A stretch of DNA of 64,000 nt from Gallionellaceae bacterium (GCA_030823955.1 JAVBYO010000006.1:101671-165670), one strand, 5' to 3'. Positions 9,529-19,279 are shown, counted from the stretch's first letter. A program made the numbers and translations. Notes: a model not told the origin generated them from the sequence alone.

Positions 9529-10605
9529 CTAACGCCGCTCCGTACGCCACATCAACACAAAAGCAACCGCCAGATATACCCAGCTGATTGCGGTTGCGCT
9601 GGGCATCGGCCACCAGTCGTTCAATGCCCCCAGATTGGAGAATAACTTGCCGCCGAAGTGGTAACTCAAACCGAGCAGGATACCGACGAACACCTTGCTG
9701 CTGATCCCGCCCTCGCGGCGGTGATAAGCCGCGAAGGGCAGCGCCAATAACATCATGATCAACACCGCGAACGGATAAGCGATCTTGTTCCACATCGCGA
9801 TCTCGTAACGGCCGGTCTTCTGGCCGTTGTCACTCAAATGCCGGGTGTATTGATAAAGGTCGCGGGCAGACATCTTCTCCGGCAAACGCAACAACACGTT
9901 CAGTAATTTGGGGTTAAGCGTCGAATGCCATACCAGACTGGCCTGATTGAATACCGCCGAACCCTGCGTATTGAAACGTGTCTGCCGCACCCCTTCCAGC
10001 ATCCACTGGTCGTTGCCGACATACGCTGCACGCTGGGCAGAAGTGATCGAGCGCAGATGATAGGTCTCGTCAAACTCATAGATACTAACATCCAGCATGG
10101 ACGTATCGGGCATGACACTTTTGACGTTGACGAAACTGCGTTCATCCTTTGCCCAGACACCGGAACGGAACTCTTTAAGTAATACCCCCCGATTCTGAGC
10201 TTTCATCAATACTTCTTGCGCCAATTGATAACTCGGTGGCGCGATGAATTCACCAAACACGAAACACAACACCATCAGGGGAAAACCGATCTTGGTCAGC
10301 GCGAATACCATTTGCTGCAAAGACGCGCCGGAGCTGCGGTAGACCATCATTTCCGAATTGCTTGCCATCTGCACGATGGCAAAGATGGAGCCGATCAACA
10401 CCGCCAAAGGAAATAACTCGTAGATATAGCCGGGGATAATGAGTCCGATATAGAGCAAAACATGGCCAAGACTATAATTTCCCTGCCCCATATCGCTCAA
10501 CTCCTGGATCAGATCCATGAAGGCGAACAGCGTGACCAATACGGCAAAGACCAGAGCGATGCTGAAATAGATCTCTTTCGCCAGATAACGGGTCAACAGC
10601 CTCAT
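9529..10605 (-). CDS. lptG: LPS export ABC transporter permease LptG
   Basis: Inner-membrane permease of the LptB2FGC complex that extracts lipopolysaccharide for transport to the outer membrane. The 358-aa YjgP/YjgQ protein has six membrane helices: about residues 8-40, 50-80 and 95-120, then three after ~270 (IAYPFAVLIMMLLALPFA, VFVGILLGLSYHFGG, ISWVYLAVAFVLMW). A periplasmic beta-jellyroll lies at ~130-255 (ERSFVNVKSVMPDTSMLDVSIYEF). The ATG at 10605 overlaps the lptF stop (ATGA), giving coupled translation. An ATG 6 codons upstream was not used because the canonical start MRLLTRYLAKEI sits at the overlap. Confidence 0.94.
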   Translation of the reverse strand: MRLLTRYLAKEIYFSIALVFAVLVTLFAFMDLIQELSDMGQGNYSLGHVLLYIGLIIPGYIYELFPLAVLIGSIFAIVQMASNSEMMVYRSSGASLQQMVFALTKIGFPLMVLCFVFGEFIAPPSYQLAQEVLMKAQNRGVLLKEFRSGVWAKDERSFVNVKSVMPDTSMLDVSIYEFDETYHLRSITSAQRAAYVGNDQWMLEGVRQTRFNTQGSAVFNQASLVWHSTLNPKLLNVLLRLPEKMSARDLYQYTRHLSDNGQKTGRYEIAMWNKIAYPFAVLIMMLLALPFAAYHRREGGISSKVFVGILLGLSYHFGGKLFSNLGALNDWWPMPSATAISWVYLAVAFVLMWRTERR

Positions 10606-11744
10606 GGCAACAACCTCCGCCAAGAGAATACGGACAGCCGTTTGTAGAACAGTACCACCAGCAACATCAGCATCACGCTATGCACAGCCCACAGGCCGAC
10701 GCCGACACTAACCTTGCCCTGCCCGATCCAGGTCGTCGAGACTCCCATCATGTTGTTGTACGCCATATAGATCACTACCGCGATGATCAAATTGAGCGAC
10801 CGGCCCGCGCGCGGATTCACAAAGCTGAGCGGGATCGCCAGCACCGCCAGGATCAGCGCACTGAGCGGCAAACCGACACGCCAAGCAAGTTCGGACAGGT
10901 TCCATCGGTTGGGATCCTGCACCAGTTGCGCAGTGGAGAGGCTCTTAAAATTGGGGCGCGACTCCTTGACCTCCGCCGCCTCGATACGTATCGCATAACG
11001 TTCAAACTCGGCGATCTTGAAATCGTGCCGCCCCGGCTCCCCCTCGTACCGAGTACCATTCAACATCACCAGAAAACGATCCCCGTTCGGTGCGATCTCC
11101 TGCAACCCCTCCTTGGCGACCATCGTCCCCTCTTTGCTGTTCCGCACAGACTGGACGAAGATATTACTCACGCGCTCGCTCCCTGCATCGATGTTCTCCA
11201 TGAAGAACACCTGATTCCCCTCATTTGACTCGCGGAACACCCCCGGCTTGGCCAAAGTGACTTCGTCCTTTGCATTCAGCTGCCCCTTGAATTCTTCCGC
11301 TTTCTGTCTGGACCACGGCGTCAGCACAAAACTCAGCAAGGCGATGAGACATACCACCGGAACAGCGAATCCCATCACCGGGCGTATCCAACGGGTCAGC
11401 CCTATCCCGGAAGAGAACCACACTACCATCTCGCTATCGCGATAACTCCGCGTCAGCGTCAGCAGGATGGAAAAATACAAACTGACGGAAAGCAATATCG
11501 GCAGATAGTTCAGCGCGCTGAAACCGACCAGGGCCGCCACCCCCTCGACCGCCAGCGCGCCGCTCACAGAATCTCCCAGCAGCCGGATCAACTGGGTAAA
11601 CACAACGATACCGAGCAGAATGGAAGACACGAATGCCCCGGTGACAAAGAATTCACGCACCAACGCGCGATGGAAGATGCTGCTCCTGATACGAGAACGT
11701 GATGATTTTGACTTTTGTCGGCGAGATTGCGGATAATCCGGCAT
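10602..11744 (-). CDS. lptF: LPS export ABC transporter permease LptF
   Basis: Partner permease of LptG in the lipopolysaccharide exporter. The 380-aa product has the same six-helix plus jellyroll plan (GAFVSSILLGIVVFTQLIRLLG; GQLNAKDEVTLAKPGVFRE; GRSLNLIIAVVIYMAYNNMM). The start is uncertain. Family members usually begin M-IFxRALxRE, but here IFHRALVREFF is preceded by AGCAGC instead of ATG, with AGGAG just before it. The first usable ATG is at 11744, which adds a basic Arg/Ser/Lys-rich stretch of ~22 residues and lacks a ribosome site. It is divergent from pepA, a common arrangement. Confidence 0.92.
   Translation of the reverse strand: MPDYPQSRRQKSKSSRSRIRSSIFHRALVREFFVTGAFVSSILLGIVVFTQLIRLLGDSVSGALAVEGVAALVGFSALNYLPILLSVSLYFSILLTLTRSYRDSEMVVWFSSGIGLTRWIRPVMGFAVPVVCLIALLSFVLTPWSRQKAEEFKGQLNAKDEVTLAKPGVFRESNEGNQVFFMENIDAGSERVSNIFVQSVRNSKEGTMVAKEGLQEIAPNGDRFLVMLNGTRYEGEPGRHDFKIAEFERYAIRIEAAEVKESRPNFKSLSTAQLVQDPNRWNLSELAWRVGLPLSALILAVLAIPLSFVNPRAGRSLNLIIAVVIYMAYNNMMGVSTTWIGQGKVSVGVGLWAVHSVMLMLLVVLFYKRLSVFSWRRLLP
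11708..11737 (+). promoter_or_regulatory. Sigma-70-type promoter for pepA-holC-valS
   Basis: TTGACT (11708-11713), an 18-bp spacer and GATAAT (11732-11737), each one mismatch from consensus. The transcript would start near 11744, giving a leader of about 37 nt with AAGGGGAATGAGGT before the pepA ATG. It overlaps the 5' end of lptF as called. Confidence 0.55.
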
Positions 11745-11780
11745 AGTGCGCAGCACAGGAAAACATAAGGGGAATGAGGT

Positions 11781-13268
11781 ATGGAATTTAGCATAAAACA
11801 GGGCAGTCCGGAAAAACTGAAGTGTGGCTGTCTCGTGGTCGGCGTATTCGACGGCGGCAAACTGTCGAAAGCGGCACAGATGATCGACAAGGTCGCGCAG
11901 CACGCTCTCAGTGATCTCATTGCGCGCGGCGATATGGACGGCAAAGCCGCGACCACCTTGTTGCTGCACAAACTGCCCGGCGTCGCGACCGAGCGTGTGT
12001 TACTGGTCGGCTTGGGCAAGGCCGGCGAACTCGACAATAAAACCAGTCTGGATATCCTGCGCGCAACTTTCTGCGCAGTGAATGCCACGCCGGCCAAAGA
12101 TGCGACGCTGTATCTCACCGACGAAGGTGTCGGCAAGGATGCCGTGTGGATACTCAAACAAGCGGTACTCACCGCCGCCGAACAGGTATTCCGCGCCGAC
12201 AGCCTGAAGAGCAAGCCCGCCAAAGCGGCAGCGCTGAAGAGCGTCACCTTCGCCACGCTGGATAAACCAACCGCCGCGCTGAAGAACACCCTTGAACAAA
12301 CCGCAGCCACCACACGCGGCATGGCACTTACCAAGACACTGGCCAATCTGCCGGGCAATATCTGTACCCCCACCTACCTCGCCGCCCAGGCGCTGGCTCT
12401 GGGCAAAGCGCACAAAAGCATCAAAACCACCGTACTGGAAGAAAAGGACATGCAGAAACTCGGCATGGGTTCTTTCCTGTCCGTCACACGCGGCAGCGAA
12501 CAACCGGCCAAGCTCATCACGCTGGAATATTGCGGCGCGGACAAAAAACAGAAGCCTATCGTACTGGTCGGCAAAGGCATCACCTTCGACACCGGCGGCA
12601 TCTCGCTCAAGCCCGGTGCCGACATGGACGAGATGAAGTACGACATGTGTGGTGCGGCCAGCGTGCTGGGCACCCTGCAGGCCGTGGCCGAGATGGGGCT
12701 GAAGCTCAACGTGGTCGGCGTCATCCCGACCTGCGAGAACATGCCCTCCGGCAAAGCCACCAAGCCGGGCGACATCGTCACCAGCATGTCCGGCCAGACC
12801 ATCGAGATATTGAATACCGACGCGGAAGGTCGCTTGATCCTGTGCGATGCGCTGACCTACTCAAAGAAATTCAACCCCGACACTGTGGTCGATATCGCCA
12901 CCCTCACCGGCGCTTGTGTGATCGCTCTGGGTCATGTCGCCAGCGGCATGTTCAGTAACGACGACAAACTCGCCAAGGAGCTCATCGCTGCGGGCGATCA
13001 GGCGCACGACCGCATCTGGCAACTGCCGCTGTGGGACGACTACCAGCCGCTGCTGGACAGCAACTTCGCCGACATGCAGAACATCGGCGGGCGCGCGGGC
13101 GGCACCATCACGGCGGCCTGCTTCCTCGCGCGCTTCACCAAGGATTACCGCTGGGCGCACTTGGACATCGCCGGCACGGCCAACCTCTCCGGCAAGAACA
13201 AAGGCGCAACCGGTCGTCCGGTGCCGTTGCTCACGCAGTATCTGATCAATCGCACGGCAGCGAAGTGA
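11781..13268 (+). CDS. pepA: Leucyl aminopeptidase (M17)
   Basis: Cytosolic di-metal aminopeptidase that removes N-terminal residues from peptides; the E. coli homologue also acts in DNA site-specific recombination and transcription, which is not implied here. Length 495 aa, typical. The catalytic C-terminal domain has the metal and catalytic residues GKGITFDTGGISLKP and EMKYDMCGAASV, and the signature NTDAEGRL at residues 345-352. The start has AAGGGG and GAGG upstream. holC follows with a GTGA overlap, and lptF is divergent. A second, more divergent M17 gene lies at 42665-44101. Confidence 0.95.
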   Translation: MEFSIKQGSPEKLKCGCLVVGVFDGGKLSKAAQMIDKVAQHALSDLIARGDMDGKAATTLLLHKLPGVATERVLLVGLGKAGELDNKTSLDILRATFCAVNATPAKDATLYLTDEGVGKDAVWILKQAVLTAAEQVFRADSLKSKPAKAAALKSVTFATLDKPTAALKNTLEQTAATTRGMALTKTLANLPGNICTPTYLAAQALALGKAHKSIKTTVLEEKDMQKLGMGSFLSVTRGSEQPAKLITLEYCGADKKQKPIVLVGKGITFDTGGISLKPGADMDEMKYDMCGAASVLGTLQAVAEMGLKLNVVGVIPTCENMPSGKATKPGDIVTSMSGQTIEILNTDAEGRLILCDALTYSKKFNPDTVVDIATLTGACVIALGHVASGMFSNDDKLAKELIAAGDQAHDRIWQLPLWDDYQPLLDSNFADMQNIGGRAGGTITAACFLARFTKDYRWAHLDIAGTANLSGKNKGATGRPVPLLTQYLINRTAAK

Positions 13269-13699
13269 CCAAGGTCGATTTTTATACGGGCAGTGAGGAT
13301 AAGTTACGCACCGCTTGCCAACTGAGCCATAAAGCGATGCAGAACGGCTTGCGCGTGCTGTTGCATGTGCCGGACGAAGATATGGCGGACAAGCTCGACA
13401 AACTGCTGTGGCACTTCCCTGCCACCGCTTTTTTGCCGCACTGCCACAGTCATGCCGCAGAGGCAGCCGACATGCCGGTCGTCATCGGTCGCGACGAGAC
13501 TTTCCCGCATTCGGAACTGCTCATCAGCCTGCACGACACCTGCCAGCCGTTCTTCAGCCGTTTCGAACGTGTCATCGAGATCGTCAGCCAGTCCGATGAT
13601 GACGCCAAGCTGGGGCGCGAACGGTATGTGTTCTATAAAGACCGTGGTTACGAACTGCGCCATTTCGACCTGCTAAAGAAACAGGGGACTGCGGGATGA
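13265..13699 (+). CDS. holC: DNA polymerase III chi subunit
   Basis: Clamp-loader accessory subunit that binds SSB. The product is 144 aa if translated from the GTG at 13265, which overlaps the pepA stop (GTGA). The start [20 protein letters not shown] and the pattern [43 protein letters not shown] and [16 protein letters not shown] fit the chi family. The pepA-holC-valS order is widely conserved. The next reading frame begins 4 nt before its stop. Confidence 0.93.
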   Translation: MTKVDFYTGSEDKLRTACQLSHKAMQNGLRVLLHVPDEDMADKLDKLLWHFPATAFLPHCHSHAAEAADMPVVIGRDETFPHSELLISLHDTCQPFFSRFERVIEIVSQSDDDAKLGRERYVFYKDRGYELRHFDLLKKQGTAG

Positions 13700-14127
13700 G
13701 CGGACACAAGGCCGACAAGATCGATCTTGGCCGCATCCCGGTACTGACCGAAGTCATCGACGGCACACCGCTCGACATCCCGGTATTGACGGAAGAGGTC
13801 ACGCTTCCGCCGACGGCGAAAAGCAACCATCTGCGGACACAAATCACCGCCAGCACCCCCGCCCCTGCCGGGATAACATTATCCCCCGCGCAGTGCGAAC
13901 ACTTTTCTGCCGCCCTCGTTGCACGTATCGAAGCTTGGCTATTCCAGCGTTATGACTCGAACACGGATGCCGACTGGCCGGAACTGCAACGGGCATTGCC
14001 GGAGCTGATCCACGCGCAATTCAGAGAATCCGCCGGCATCGCGCCATCCGCGTCCGGCATAGGTATAATCCCCGCCTCTTTCGACCAGCCCAGTACAGGC
14101 TCATCAGCCGCACCACGACCAAACAGC
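13696..14127 (+). CDS. Small hypothetical protein, in frame with and unseparated from valS
   Basis: 144 codons between holC and the usual ValS start. ATG at 13696 overlaps the holC stop (ATGA). It carries two IPVLTEV motifs (residues ~14-20 and ~28-34), reminiscent of small betaproteobacterial proteins found near holC, a proline/alanine/threonine-rich stretch, and a helical segment ([30 protein letters not shown]). No stop occurs before valS, so the product is either a 1109-aa fusion with ValS or is translated as a fusion alongside a separate internal ValS start. Function unknown. The end coordinate given is simply where canonical ValS begins. Confidence 0.5.
14064..14069 (+). promoter_or_regulatory. 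Candidate -10 element for valS
   Basis: A perfect TATAAT lies 59 bp before the canonical valS ATG, inside the upstream in-frame ORF. No good -35 hexamer is visible at 16-18 bp. It would allow valS to be transcribed separately. Confidence 0.35.
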
Positions 14128-17025
14128 ATGGATACCAACGAACTCGCAAAAAGTTTTGAACCGAAGACCACCGAAGCCTATTGGTACGACAAATGGGAAA
14201 GCTCGGGATATTTCAAGGCCGGACTCGACCCGAACAAAACCGAATCGTTCTGCATCCAGTTGCCGCCTCCTAATGTCACCGGCACCTTGCACATGGGCCA
14301 CGGCTTCAACCAGACCCTGATGGATGCACTCACGCGTTATCACCGCATGCGCGGCGACAACACACTGTGGCAGCCCGGTACCGACCATGCAGGCATCGCC
14401 ACGCAGATCGTGGTCGAACGCCAGCTCGACGCGCAAGGCATCTCGCGCCACGACCTGGGGCGCGAAAAGTTCATCGAAAAGGTGTGGGAATGGAAGGAGT
14501 TCTCGGGCAATACCATCACCAAACAGATGCGCCGCCTCGGCACTTCGCCCGACTGGTCGCGCGAACGCTTCACCATGGACCCCAAGCTCTCCAAGATCGT
14601 CACCGAAACTTTCGTGCGCCTGTTCAACGAAGGCCTGATCTATCGCGGCAAACGTCTGGTGAATTGGGACCCCAAGCTGCACACCGCCGTATCCGACCTC
14701 GAAGTGGTGCAGGAAGAGGAAGACGGTTTCATGTATCACATCCGTTACCCGCTGGCCGGAAAGGATAGTGCGCACGGATTGACTCACCTCGTCGTTGCCA
14801 CCACCCGCCCCGAAACCATGCTGGGCGACGTCGCGGTCATGGTGCATCCGGAAGACGAACGTTACCGGCACCTCATCGGCAAGAAGGTGAAATTGCCGCT
14901 GTGCAATCGTGACATCCCTGTCATCGCGGATGAATATGTCGACCGGGAGTTCGGCACCGGCGTGGTGAAAGTCACTCCCGCGCACGACTTCAACGACTAT
15001 GCCGTAGGCCAACGGCACAGACTCCCAATGATCAACATACTCACGCTGGACGGGAAGATCAAAGGCAGAAGCAACGCGACACTGGAAGTAAAGTCCGGCA
15101 GCCGCCGCGAAACGCTGAGCCAGGCCCTGCAGCACCATGAAACGGTCGAAGACATCCCCGAGAAATATCACGACTTGGATCGTTTCCAAGCACGCAAACA
15201 GATCGTCGCCGATCTCAAAGACGCCGGCCTGTTCGAAAAAGAAGAGAAACACAAACTCAAGGTGCCGCGCGGCGACCGTACCGGCGTAGTGATCGAGCCC
15301 ATGCTCACCGACCAGTGGTTCGTCGCGATGAGCAAACCCGGCAACGGCGGCAAGAGCATCACCGAGCAGGCGCTGGAAGTGGTCGCCTCCGGCGAGATCC
15401 GCTTCCATCCCGAAAACTGGGTGAACACCTACAACCAATGGCTGAACAACATCCAGGATTGGTGCATCTCGCGCCAACTGTGGTGGGGACACCAGATCCC
15501 GGCATGGTACGGCGAGAACGGGGAAGTATTCGTCGCCCACGATGAAGCCGAAGCCCTCCAGCTTGCCGCCAAGGCGGGTTATAGCGGCAATCTCAAGCGC
15601 GACGACGATGTGCTGGACACCTGGTTCTCTTCCGCGCTGTGGCCCTTCTCCACGCTGGACTGGACACCGGATTATCCGGCCCGATCCAACCCGGCACTCG
15701 AAATGTATCTCCCTTCCTCGGTATTGGTCACCGGCTTCGACATCATCTTCTTCTGGGTGGCGCGCATGGTGATGATGACCAAACACATCACCGGCAAGAT
15801 TCCGTTCAAGGACGTATACGTGCATGGCCTGATCCGCGATGCGGAAGGACAGAAGATGTCCAAGTCCAAAGGCAATGTGCTCGACCCCATCGATCTCATC
15901 GACGGCATCGGCATCGAGGAACTGGTCAAGAAGCGCACCACCGGGCTGATGAACCCAAAGCAGGCGGAACAGATCGAAAAACGCACGCGCAAAGAGTTCC
16001 CGGAAGGCATCCCCGCTTTCGGCACCGACGCATTGCGCTTCACTTTCGCCTCCCTGGCTTCGCCCGGACGCGATATCAAATTCGACATGCAACGTTGCGA
16101 GGGCTATCGCAACTTCTGCAACAAGTTATGGAACGCCACCCGTTTCGTGCTGATGAATTGCGAGGACAAGGATACCGGCCTAGACGAATCGCTGCCGCGC
16201 GAATATTCCGCCGCCGACCAGTGGATGATCAGCCTGCTGCAGAAGGCCGAAACTGAAATGGCTACACACTTTGCGGAATACCGTTTCGATTTTGCCGCAC
16301 GCACGATCTATGAACTGGTGTGGGACACCTATTGCGACTGGTACGTAGAGCTGGCCAAGGTGCAGATCGCCGGCGGCAACGATGCCCAGCAACGTGCCAC
16401 GCGCCGCACCCTGGTACGGGTACTGGAGACCATCCTGCGCCTGGCACATCCCGTCATCCCGTTCATCACCGAAGCACTGTGGCAAAAGGTCGCTCCACTG
16501 GCCGGAGCACAGGGCGACACCATCATGCTGCAGACTTATCCCGCGCCCAATCCAGCGTTCATTTCCGCAACCGCGATCGAGACCGTCACCCTGCTGCAGG
16601 AGATGATCAACGCCTGCCGCAAACTGCGCAGCGAGATGAACATCTCGCCCGCGTTGCGGGTACCTCTCGTTGCGGCGGGTGACGCCGACACCTTGCTCGG
16701 TTTTGCGCCCTATTTGCAGGCGCTGGCGAAACTGAGCGAAGTGCAGGTCGTGGCCGAACTACCGGAAGGTGATGCTCCGGTCTCCATCGTTGGCAACTTC
16801 AAGCTGATGCTGAAAGTGGAGATCGATGTGACGGCAGAACGCGAGCGTCTGGACAAAGAGATCACCCGCCTGTCCGGCGAGATCGCCAAAGCGGAAAGCA
16901 AGCTGAACAACGAAAGTTTTGTGGCACGTGCGCCTGCGGCGGTGGTGGAGCAGGAGAAAAAACGTCTGGAAGACTTCAGCGCGACAGTGAATCAGTTGCA
17001 GGTGCAGCGCAGCAAACTAGGCTAA
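14128..17025 (+). CDS. valS: Valine--tRNA ligase
   Basis: Class Ia synthetase charging tRNA-Val with editing of threonine. From the ATG at 14128 it is 965 aa (E. coli has 951). HMGH is at residues 55-58 ([15 protein letters not shown]) and KMSKS begins at residue 576. Editing-domain segments are present ([14 protein letters not shown]), and the C-terminal ~65 residues form the usual tRNA-binding coiled coil ([20 protein letters not shown]). The start was chosen by family alignment ([20 protein letters not shown]). No Shine-Dalgarno precedes it and the frame is open for 144 codons further upstream, so an N-terminally extended form is possible. Confidence 0.95.
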   Translation: MDTNELAKSFEPKTTEAYWYDKWESSGYFKAGLDPNKTESFCIQLPPPNVTGTLHMGHGFNQTLMDALTRYHRMRGDNTLWQPGTDHAGIATQIVVERQLDAQGISRHDLGREKFIEKVWEWKEFSGNTITKQMRRLGTSPDWSRERFTMDPKLSKIVTETFVRLFNEGLIYRGKRLVNWDPKLHTAVSDLEVVQEEEDGFMYHIRYPLAGKDSAHGLTHLVVATTRPETMLGDVAVMVHPEDERYRHLIGKKVKLPLCNRDIPVIADEYVDREFGTGVVKVTPAHDFNDYAVGQRHRLPMINILTLDGKIKGRSNATLEVKSGSRRETLSQALQHHETVEDIPEKYHDLDRFQARKQIVADLKDAGLFEKEEKHKLKVPRGDRTGVVIEPMLTDQWFVAMSKPGNGGKSITEQALEVVASGEIRFHPENWVNTYNQWLNNIQDWCISRQLWWGHQIPAWYGENGEVFVAHDEAEALQLAAKAGYSGNLKRDDDVLDTWFSSALWPFSTLDWTPDYPARSNPALEMYLPSSVLVTGFDIIFFWVARMVMMTKHITGKIPFKDVYVHGLIRDAEGQKMSKSKGNVLDPIDLIDGIGIEELVKKRTTGLMNPKQAEQIEKRTRKEFPEGIPAFGTDALRFTFASLASPGRDIKFDMQRCEGYRNFCNKLWNATRFVLMNCEDKDTGLDESLPREYSAADQWMISLLQKAETEMATHFAEYRFDFAARTIYELVWDTYCDWYVELAKVQIAGGNDAQQRATRRTLVRVLETILRLAHPVIPFITEALWQKVAPLAGAQGDTIMLQTYPAPNPAFISATAIETVTLLQEMINACRKLRSEMNISPALRVPLVAAGDADTLLGFAPYLQALAKLSEVQVVAELPEGDAPVSIVGNFKLMLKVEIDVTAERERLDKEITRLSGEIAKAESKLNNESFVARAPAAVVEQEKKRLEDFSATVNQLQVQRSKLG

Positions 17026-17094
17026 CCCGGCGCAGGGCGGGCTGCTGTCGATTTCCCCTTTGGGATTTAGAAACACACTGATTCATCGACTCCG

Positions 17095-17130
17095 CTCCCT
17101 CCCCTTTTGGGGGAGGGTTGGGGTGAGGGG
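17095..17130. repeat. Palindromic intergenic repeat, family B (CCCTCCCC...GGGGAGGG)
   Basis: CCCTCCCC-TTTT-GGGGGAGGG followed by TTGGGGTGAGGGG, between the convergent valS and tusA-like genes. Related copies lie at 36104-36193 and 48425-48540. It could also act as a hairpin between the two genes. Confidence 0.75.
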
Positions 17131-17146
17131 ATAAATCAGCCTGCCC

Positions 17147-17389
17147 TTAGTCTGCACGGCGACGGATCAGGAAGATGAATTCGTCGCCGCATACTTCCGA
17201 CGACAGCAGCTCGTTACCTGTCTTGCTGCAAAAATCCAGAAAATCCTTGGGTGAGCCTTGGTCGGTCGCCACTATCCTCAATACCTGGCCGGCGCGCATC
17301 GCCGCCAGCGACTTCTTGGCCCGCAGAATAGGCAAGGGACAGGCCAGCTTACGCACATCCAGTTCCGCGTCGAACTCAACCCCGCTCAT
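17147..17389 (-). CDS. TusA-family sulfur carrier protein
   Basis: 80-aa TusA/SirA/YedF-like protein. The persulfide cysteine lies in the family CPxP motif (KLACPLPILRAKK, residues ~14-26). The fold pattern continues with AMRAGQVLRIVATDQGSPKDFLDFC. TusA-like proteins pass sulfane sulfur for tRNA thiolation, molybdopterin or sulfur oxidation; which applies here is unknown. Its ATG overlaps the stop of the rhodanese gene upstream (ATGA), so the two are translated together and probably work as donor and carrier. Confidence 0.88.
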   Translation of the reverse strand: MSGVEFDAELDVRKLACPLPILRAKKSLAAMRAGQVLRIVATDQGSPKDFLDFCSKTGNELLSSEVCGDEFIFLIRRRAD

Positions 17390-17703
17390 GCCACGATCTC
17401 GCCGCCACTCTGCGCCCAGGCGGTGATACCGCCTTGCAGGTTATAGACATCCAACATCCCCTGATTCGCCGCAAAGGCCGCCGCCTGCGCCGAACGTCCG
17501 CCCATCTGGCAATAGAACACGGTCGGCCGCTTGTCATCCATTTCCTGCAGACGCATAGGCAGCAGGTGCAGCGGCAATTTCAGCGCACCCTTGATAAAAC
17601 CGCGCGCCACTTCCGCATCCGTGCGCACATCCACCAGCGCGACCTTTCCCGCCACCAGCAAAGGCTGCAATTCAGCAACCGTCATGTCTTTGTAACTCAT
17701 CAT
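17386..17703 (-). CDS. Single-domain rhodanese-like sulfurtransferase
   Basis: 105-aa rhodanese domain. The active-site loop is CQMGGRS (VFYCQMGGRS, residues ~68-77), with a catalytic cysteine and a 6-residue loop as in GlpE-like thiosulfate sulfurtransferases. Other landmarks: ALVDVRTDAEVARG and GGITAWAQSGG. Start: ATG at 17703 with GGAG 7 nt upstream; a second ATG follows directly. The N-terminal 20 residues of the longer frame are rich in Gly/Pro and come from a GC-rich hairpin, so they were excluded. It overlaps the TusA-like gene. Likely a soluble persulfide donor. Confidence 0.88.
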   Translation of the reverse strand: MMSYKDMTVAELQPLLVAGKVALVDVRTDAEVARGFIKGALKLPLHLLPMRLQEMDDKRPTVFYCQMGGRSAQAAAFAANQGMLDVYNLQGGITAWAQSGGEIVA

Positions 17704-17734
17704 CCACTGACTCCGTATTATCCGTACCGATCTT

Positions 17735-17759
17735 CCGCCCCCGGCTCCACCGGGGGCGG
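17735..17759. repeat. Perfect GC-rich hairpin upstream of the rhodanese gene
   Basis: CCGCCCCCGG-CTCCA-CCGGGGGCGG, a 10-bp perfect stem, in the 154-bp gap between the rhodanese and M48 genes, which are divergent. It has no U-tract. It could lie in the rhodanese leader or be a small repeat. Confidence 0.6.
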
Positions 17760-17857
17760 GCATTCTGCGGGTTTACACAGCGACTGTCCAGATTTCAGCG
17801 CGGCCAAACCCGGTAAAGCTCTGTTGACAATCATACAAAGCCGTTATCATAGCCGCT

Positions 17858-19279
17858 ATGAAAAAACTGCTTCTTCCCGCCCTCTGTTCCCTCGCGTTAA
17901 CTTGCCACGCCGAAGGATTGCCCGATCTGGGAGATGTCTCGCAAGAGATGATCTCCCCACAGCAGGAGCGCCAGATCGGTGAACAGACCATGTTCCAGAT
18001 CCGCGCAGACAAGAGTTATCTCGATGACCCCGAGATCGCAGACTATCTCAACCAACTCGGTGACCTGCTGGTGGTCAATAGCGGCGAACCGGCTCAGGAT
18101 TTCGAATTCTTTGCCATCAACGACCAAGCCATCAACGCGTTCGCCATCCCCGGCGGTTTTGTCGGCGTCAACGCCGGACTGATCCTGCTAGCACAGAACG
18201 AATCCGAACTGGCCTCGGTACTCGGCCATGAGATCGCGCACGTCACCCAGCACCACTATGCGCGCATGATCTCCGGACAAAAATACGACTCGCTCGCCGC
18301 GATGGCAGCCGTCGCGGTGGCTATCCTCGCCGCACGCAGCAATCCGCAAGCAGCCACCGCTGCCATCTACGGCGCACAAGGCGGCGCATTGCAACGCCAG
18401 CTCAATTTCACCCGCACTCACGAACTGGAGGCAGACCGCATCGGCCTCACCACGCTGGACAGGTCTGGCTTCGACACCCGCGCCATGCCGGCCTTCTTCG
18501 AGAAACTGCAAAGAGCCACCCGCCTGCAAGAGGGCAACACCCCCACCTATCTGCGCACCCACCCCGTCACCGCAGAGCGTATCGCCGATGTGGACAACCG
18601 CGTCCAACAACTACCGTTCCACCTTGTGCCGGATAGCCTCAATTTCCAACTGGTACGCGCCAAGCTGACTGCCACGTTAAAGACACCGGCGGAAGCGATC
18701 ACCTATTTCAACTCAGCACTGGGCGAACAGAAATTCGGCAACCCGGTGGCGAACCGCTACGGATTAGTGATCGCGCTGTTGCGCAACCAACAGGTGAAAC
18801 AGGCGGCACAGGAATTCGTCACCCTGCAAAACCAGGCCTCCGCCAACGCCATGATCACCACGCTAGCCGGCAAGATAAAACGATTGAACAGCCCTGGCAA
18901 AGACATCGCCGGGTTCTATCACACCGCCACCCGCAACTTTCCCCGGCACCGCGCGCTTATTTATGACTATGCCGAGGTATTGCTACAGGATCGACGCTTT
19001 GAAGAAGCACTTAAACTGCTCAATGAACAAGTGCTCACCAACGGCAACGACGCCCGCTTATACGAATTACAGGCCAAGACCTTTGCCGCACTGGGGCGCA
19101 AACAGGAAGAACATCATGCCCTCGCCTACAACTTCATCCTGCGCGGCGACCTGCGCGGCACGATAGAACAACTGGAACTGGCCAAACGCAGCGGCACGGA
19201 TTACTACGAACTCTCGACTATAGAAACCGAGCTAAAGCAATTCAGGGAGATCGCAGCGGCGCAACGGAAGAAGAACTAG
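17858..19279 (+). CDS. bepA: Periplasmic M48 metalloprotease with C-terminal TPRs (BepA-like)
   Basis: Probable zinc protease/chaperone of outer-membrane assembly quality control. Length 473 aa. A signal peptide covers residues 1-~18 (LLLPALCSLALTCHA). The M48 domain has HEIAH at 124-128 and the third zinc-ligand region ELEADRIGL (Glu191). The plug-like segment INAFAIPGGFVGVN is conserved. From ~260 onward there are TPR-like helices (EAITYFNSALGE, YDYAEVLLQDRRFEEALKLLNEQ). No Shine-Dalgarno precedes the ATG. TTGACA at 17824 and TATCAT at 17845 suggest a promoter very close to the start. It overlaps the convergent TPR gene by 38 nt. Confidence 0.88.
   Translation: MKKLLLPALCSLALTCHAEGLPDLGDVSQEMISPQQERQIGEQTMFQIRADKSYLDDPEIADYLNQLGDLLVVNSGEPAQDFEFFAINDQAINAFAIPGGFVGVNAGLILLAQNESELASVLGHEIAHVTQHHYARMISGQKYDSLAAMAAVAVAILAARSNPQAATAAIYGAQGGALQRQLNFTRTHELEADRIGLTTLDRSGFDTRAMPAFFEKLQRATRLQEGNTPTYLRTHPVTAERIADVDNRVQQLPFHLVPDSLNFQLVRAKLTATLKTPAEAITYFNSALGEQKFGNPVANRYGLVIALLRNQQVKQAAQEFVTLQNQASANAMITTLAGKIKRLNSPGKDIAGFYHTATRNFPRHRALIYDYAEVLLQDRRFEEALKLLNEQVLTNGNDARLYELQAKTFAALGRKQEEHHALAYNFILRGDLRGTIEQLELAKRSGTDYYELSTIETELKQFREIAAAQRKKN

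Noticed and set aside
14104..16092. 662-codon open frame antisense to valS
   Set aside because: Low complexity of H/D/V/F residues typical of the reverse complement of a GC-rich gene; no domain; valS on the other strand is certain.
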